From contig JAITOM010000229.1 in the NCBI GenBank assembly GCA_031289975.1, positions 1 through 8,344 of the forward strand: a stretch of 8,344 nt of DNA, written 5' to 3'. Under the pieces are notes generated by a model, which saw only the letters and a program-made list of their open reading frames with translations, made no database searches and was not told the origin of the DNA. This stretch comes from Methanobrevibacter sp. Lineage in GTDB: Archaea; Methanobacteriota; Methanobacteria; Methanobacteriales; Methanobacteriaceae. The position numbers and the translations under genes are program-made. Of the stretch, positions 5,667 to 8,344 are shown one piece after another; the stretch's first letter is position 1; every line of letters starts with the position of its first letter.

Positions 5667-6668
5667 ATGGGAATAGAAGATTTATTTAAGTTTAAAGAAG
5701 GAAGAACTACATTTGTTTTTGTTGGTGGAAAAGGAGGAGTTGGAAAAACTTCAATATCTGCAGCAACAGCTATATGGTTAGCTAAACATAATAGGAAAAC
5801 TTTATTAGTTTCAACAGATCCAGCACATTCACTATCAGACTCACTTGAAACTTACATAGGACCAGACCCCAAGTTAATAATGTCCAACTTATATGCGGTT
5901 GAAATTGATCCAGAAGTAGCAATGGCAAGACAACAAGAAGAATTAAAGAATAAGAAATCCATTGTTGATTCACAACAAGCGATGGGATTAGACATGCTTG
6001 AAGACCAACTTGATTTAGCATCTTCAGCACCAGGAGCAGATGAGGCTGCAGCATTTGAAATATTCCTTCAAGTAATGACAACAAATGAGTATGATATAGT
6101 AGTCTTTGATACTGCACCTACAGGTCATACCTTAAGATTTTTATCTTTCCCAGATTTAATGGAATCATGGGTTGGGAAAATGTTGAAAGTTAAATCTAAA
6201 TTATCATCAGTAAAAAGTACATTTAAGAATTTAATACCTTTTTCAGATGATGAGGATAAGGAACAATTAGAACTTGAAGAAACAAAAAGAAAAATAGAAG
6301 AAGCACGAAAAGTCATGAGTGATCCAGAACAAACCACATTCAAGATGGTTGTAATACCAGAGGAAATGTCTATTTATGAGTCAGAAAGAGGAGTAGAATC
6401 ATTAAAAAAATATAATATGAATGTAGATAGTGTAATTGTAAATCAAGTAATGCCAGATATTGATAACTGTGATTTTTGTCAATCAAGATATAAAATACAA
6501 CAAAAACGTATAGGACTAATAAATCAAAAGTTCCATGACCAAGCAATATTCCAAATACCTTTATTTAAAGAGGAAATTAAAGGAATAAACAAATTAGAAG
6601 AACTTGGACAAGTTTTATATGAAAATAAGTCAGTTAATCAACTAAAAAAAGATGCCATACTTCTTTAA
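5667..6668 (+). CDS. arsA: Get3/ArsA-family ATPase, canonical copy
   Basis: A 333-residue cytoplasmic P-loop ATPase of the ArsA/Get3 (TRC40) family. Archaeal members are single-domain and thought to act as dimeric tail-anchored protein targeting factors more than arsenite pump ATPases. Visible are the deviant Walker A GGKGGVGKTS (20-29), switch I DPAHS (51-55), the PGADEA block (122-127), switch II DTAPTGHTLRF (148-158), the base-contacting VNQ (258-260), and the CxxC pair C268/C271 that in Get3 binds zinc at the dimer interface. The ATG at 5667 is chosen because GGTGA at 5657-5661 precedes it and the second copy starts at the same residue; a GTG at 5658 overlaps that site. No ArsB, ArsR or arsenate reductase is nearby, which favours a Get3 role. 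The paralogue follows 69 bp downstream. Confidence 0.92.
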   Translation: MGIEDLFKFKEGRTTFVFVGGKGGVGKTSISAATAIWLAKHNRKTLLVSTDPAHSLSDSLETYIGPDPKLIMSNLYAVEIDPEVAMARQQEELKNKKSIVDSQQAMGLDMLEDQLDLASSAPGADEAAAFEIFLQVMTTNEYDIVVFDTAPTGHTLRFLSFPDLMESWVGKMLKVKSKLSSVKSTFKNLIPFSDDEDKEQLELEETKRKIEEARKVMSDPEQTTFKMVVIPEEMSIYESERGVESLKKYNMNVDSVIVNQVMPDIDNCDFCQSRYKIQQKRIGLINQKFHDQAIFQIPLFKEEIKGINKLEELGQVLYENKSVNQLKKDAILL

Positions 6669-6737
6669 ATATTTTTATTTAGTTGTCAGGAGATTGCGTA
6701 AAAATAGCATCTTTTAAAGATTTAAACAGGCGAAAAT

Positions 6738-7733
6738 ATGGGAATAGAAGATTTACTTAAATTTAAAGAAGGAAGAACAAGATTTGTTTTTGTTGGTGGG
6801 AAAGGAGGAGTTGGAAAAACTTCAATATCTGCAGCAACAGGTATATGGTTAGCTAAACATAATAGGAAAACTTTATTAATTTCAACAGATCCAACACATT
6901 CACTATCCGACTCACTTGAAACTTGCATAGGATCAAAGCCAACATTCATAATGTCCAATTTAGATGCACTTGAAATTGATCCAGATGTAACAGTTCCAAA
7001 ACAAGAAGAAAAATTAAAGAATAAGAAATCTGATGATTCACAACAAGCAATGGGATCGGATATGGTTGAAAATCAACTTGACTTAGCATCTTCAGCACCA
7101 GGATCAGATGAAGATACAGCATTTGAAGTATTCATTCAAGTAATTACAACAAATGAATATGATGTAATAATTTTTGATACTGCACCTACAGGTAATAGCT
7201 TAAGATTTTTATCTTTCCCAGATTTAATAGGATCATGGGTTGGAAAAGTATTGAAAGTTAAATATAAATTATCATCAGTAAAAAACACAATTAAGAATTT
7301 AATACTTTTTGCAGATGAGGATAAGAAACAAATAAAACTTGATGAAACAAAAATAAGAATAGAAATAGCACAAAAAATAATGAGTGACCCAGAACAAACT
7401 ACATTCAAGATGGTTGTAATACCAGAGGAAACGTCTATTTATGAGTCAGAAAAAGGAGTGGAATCATTAAAAAAACATGATATGAATGTAGATAGTGTAA
7501 TTGTAAACCAAGTAATCTTAGATACTGATAACTACAATTTTTCTCAATCAAGATATAAAATACAAGAAAAATGTATGGAATTAATAAATCAAAAATTTCA
7601 TGACCAAACAATATTTCAAATCCCTTTATTTAAAGGGAAAATTAAAGGAATAAATAAATTAGGAGAACTTGGACAAGTTTTATATGAAAACAAATCAGTT
7701 AATCAACTAAAAAAAGATGCCATACTTCTTTAA
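6738..7733 (+). CDS. Diverged Get3/ArsA paralogue lacking the CxxC motif
   Basis: This 331-residue protein is a tandem duplicate of the preceding ATPase. By hand alignment about 79 percent of residues are identical, with two single-codon deletions, near residues 99 and 193. The Walker A GGKGGVGKTS (20-29) is unchanged. Switch I has DPTHS in place of DPAHS, PGADEA has become PGSDED, and switch II reads TGNSLRF in place of TGHTLRF. Both zinc cysteines are gone: NCDFCQ has become NYNFSQ (266 and 269). The frame is intact and both gaps are in frame, so it has probably been under some selection. It may still bind ATP but should not form the zinc-linked Get3 homodimer; it could pair with the first copy or be decaying. 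The start is ATG 6738 with GGCGA at 6729-6733, a weakened form of the GGTGA used by the first copy. The 69-bp spacing suggests cotranscription. Confidence 0.88.
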   Translation: MGIEDLLKFKEGRTRFVFVGGKGGVGKTSISAATGIWLAKHNRKTLLISTDPTHSLSDSLETCIGSKPTFIMSNLDALEIDPDVTVPKQEEKLKNKKSDDSQQAMGSDMVENQLDLASSAPGSDEDTAFEVFIQVITTNEYDVIIFDTAPTGNSLRFLSFPDLIGSWVGKVLKVKYKLSSVKNTIKNLILFADEDKKQIKLDETKIRIEIAQKIMSDPEQTTFKMVVIPEETSIYESEKGVESLKKHDMNVDSVIVNQVILDTDNYNFSQSRYKIQEKCMELINQKFHDQTIFQIPLFKGKIKGINKLGELGQVLYENKSVNQLKKDAILL

Positions 7734-7940
7734 ATTGACAATAGATACAAGAACTATTATAAAATTGTTTAACCATTCCAATTTAATATCTCATACTTTA
7801 TAGTTTTTTGATTTAAATCTTAAATAGCTAATTTATTTTTAAAATCAATTTAATATAATAATTCAATATCAATTTTGAAATAAATAATTTTTATAATTTT
7901 AATTTTTAATTATAGTGAACTAAAAAATGTTTTTAAGTAA

Positions 7941-7976
7941 AGAAAAACTTTGTTTTTCTAATTGAACAAGTTCAAT
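7941..7976. promoter_or_regulatory. Two adjacent perfect hairpins
   Basis: AGAAAAAC at 7941-7948 pairs with GTTTTTCT at 7952-7959 around a 3-base loop. One base later ATTGAAC at 7961-7967 and GTTCAAT at 7970-7976 form a 16-bp near-palindrome with a 2-base centre. The first could be a stem of a small RNA or a terminator; the second resembles a dimeric repressor site. No gene adjoins either, so the role is unknown. Confidence 0.4.
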
Positions 7977-8120
7977 AATGAGTTTTTTAAAAATATATTT
8001 AAATTATCAATTTCATAAATAAAAATATGACACCATTTATTTTTAAAAATGAAATAGTTAAATTTATTATTTAATAATTTAATAAAACATTAGAAAGTAT
8101 TATTGAAAATTAAGCAAATA

Positions 8121-8143
8121 AAAATAAATGATTAATTACAAAC
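8121..8143 (+). repeat. 23-bp direct repeat, right copy
   Basis: This copy is identical to 4534-4556 and in the same orientation. Both copies are followed by a T run and an ATATA-like stretch. The two copies bracket repeat R4, the DUF169 gene and both arsA genes. Confidence 0.75.
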
Positions 8144-8193
8144 TTTTTTTTATTCCAATATAATTAAACTAAATTTATATTATATTCCTTATT

Positions 8194-8344
8194 GAAAAGT
8201 TCTTAAATTTTGAATGATAATTTTATTTATTAAATTATTTAATTTTAAATATATATTTATAAAAATCTATAATTTTAAATTTTAAATAATATAAATTTAT
8301 TTTAATTAATATAAAGAATTTTAAATTAATATAGTTTAATAATA
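8194..8344 (-). repeat. Dispersed AT-rich repeat, inverted copy R5
   Basis: Read on the minus strand from the window end it begins TATTATTAAACTATATT, as R3 does with its flanking TAT (TATTATTAAAATATATT). It continues through ATTAATTAAAATAAATTTAT, AAATTTAAAATTATAGATTT, AAATTAAATAATTTAATAAA and TTATCATTCAAAATTTAAG, and stops at AACTTTTC. The final CAAAATGACTATA part of the end module is missing. It is the only copy in this orientation and reaches the last base of the window. Confidence 0.85.

Larger units (their letters stand above)
7734..8193. other. Gene-free AT-rich region after the arsA genes
   Basis: I see no acceptable coding frame. A T6 run at 7804-7809 could end arsA transcription. Two adjacent hairpins lie at 7941-7976, and the right copy of a 23-bp direct repeat at 8121-8143. 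The remaining sequence is simple AT-rich DNA up to the inverted repeat R5. Confidence 0.6.

Noticed and set aside
5782..6343. Two minus-strand open frames opposite the first arsA gene
   Set aside because: They are shadows of the ATPase gene, with no family features; similar shadows occur opposite the second copy because the genes are paralogues.
6648..6716. Inverted repeat AAAAGATGC / GCATCTTTT between the arsA genes
   Set aside because: The arms are short and about 50 bases apart, with one arm inside the coding end, so a functional terminator is not convincing.
6722..7408. Minus-strand open frames opposite the second arsA gene
   Set aside because: They arise from the codon pattern of the sense gene and have no ribosome binding site or recognisable motif.
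4807..7733. Arsenic resistance operon
   Set aside because: No arsenite pump, ArsR regulator, ArsD or arsenate reductase is nearby, the ATPases are single-domain, and the first has the Get3-type CxxC. DUF169 has no known arsenic role.

Overview
The window looks like chromosomal DNA of a very AT-rich methanogenic archaeon of the Methanobacteriaceae, most likely Methanobrevibacter (inferred from gene content and base composition; no rRNA gene is present to prove it). The archaeal signs are an exosome subunit Csl4, RNA polymerase subunit L, transcription factor S, a DUF169 protein and Get3/ArsA ATPases. Several genes have GGTGA-type ribosome binding sites close to the start codon. The only non-ATG start I can support is a TTG.

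Layout. Positions 1-251 hold a long AT-rich repeat (R1), a second copy of its end module (R2) and an 18-bp tandem repeat. Two small membrane protein genes follow on the minus strand: a DUF2085 protein (407-751) and an unrecognised protein (857-1288) whose open frame has no usable start codon at its 5' end. From 1601 a plus-strand information-processing cluster runs csl4 - rpoL - Nudix ADP-ribose pyrophosphatase-like - transcription factor S - two-helix membrane protein, ending in a hairpin near 3910-3953. A gene-free stretch of about 850 bp carries repeat copies R3 and R4. Next come a DUF169 gene with a strong ribosome binding site and two tandem arsA/get3 paralogues. The last 610 bp have no gene but contain two adjacent hairpins and an inverted repeat copy, R5, that reaches the window edge.

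How the genes work together. Csl4 (RNA exosome), RpoL (RNA polymerase) and TFS (transcript cleavage) link RNA synthesis with RNA decay, and the Nudix enzyme is probably a housekeeping passenger. The DUF169 and arsA genes seem to be separate transcription units. The first ATPase keeps all Get3 hallmarks, including the CxxC zinc/dimer motif. The second is about 79 percent identical but has lost both cysteines and altered the switch regions, while keeping an intact frame.

The most unusual features are the 130-175 bp repeat family (three direct copies and one inverted, two of them at the window edges) with a conserved end module that recurs alone and upstream of csl4, and the diverged arsA duplicate. 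I see no transposase, CRISPR array, tRNA or rRNA.
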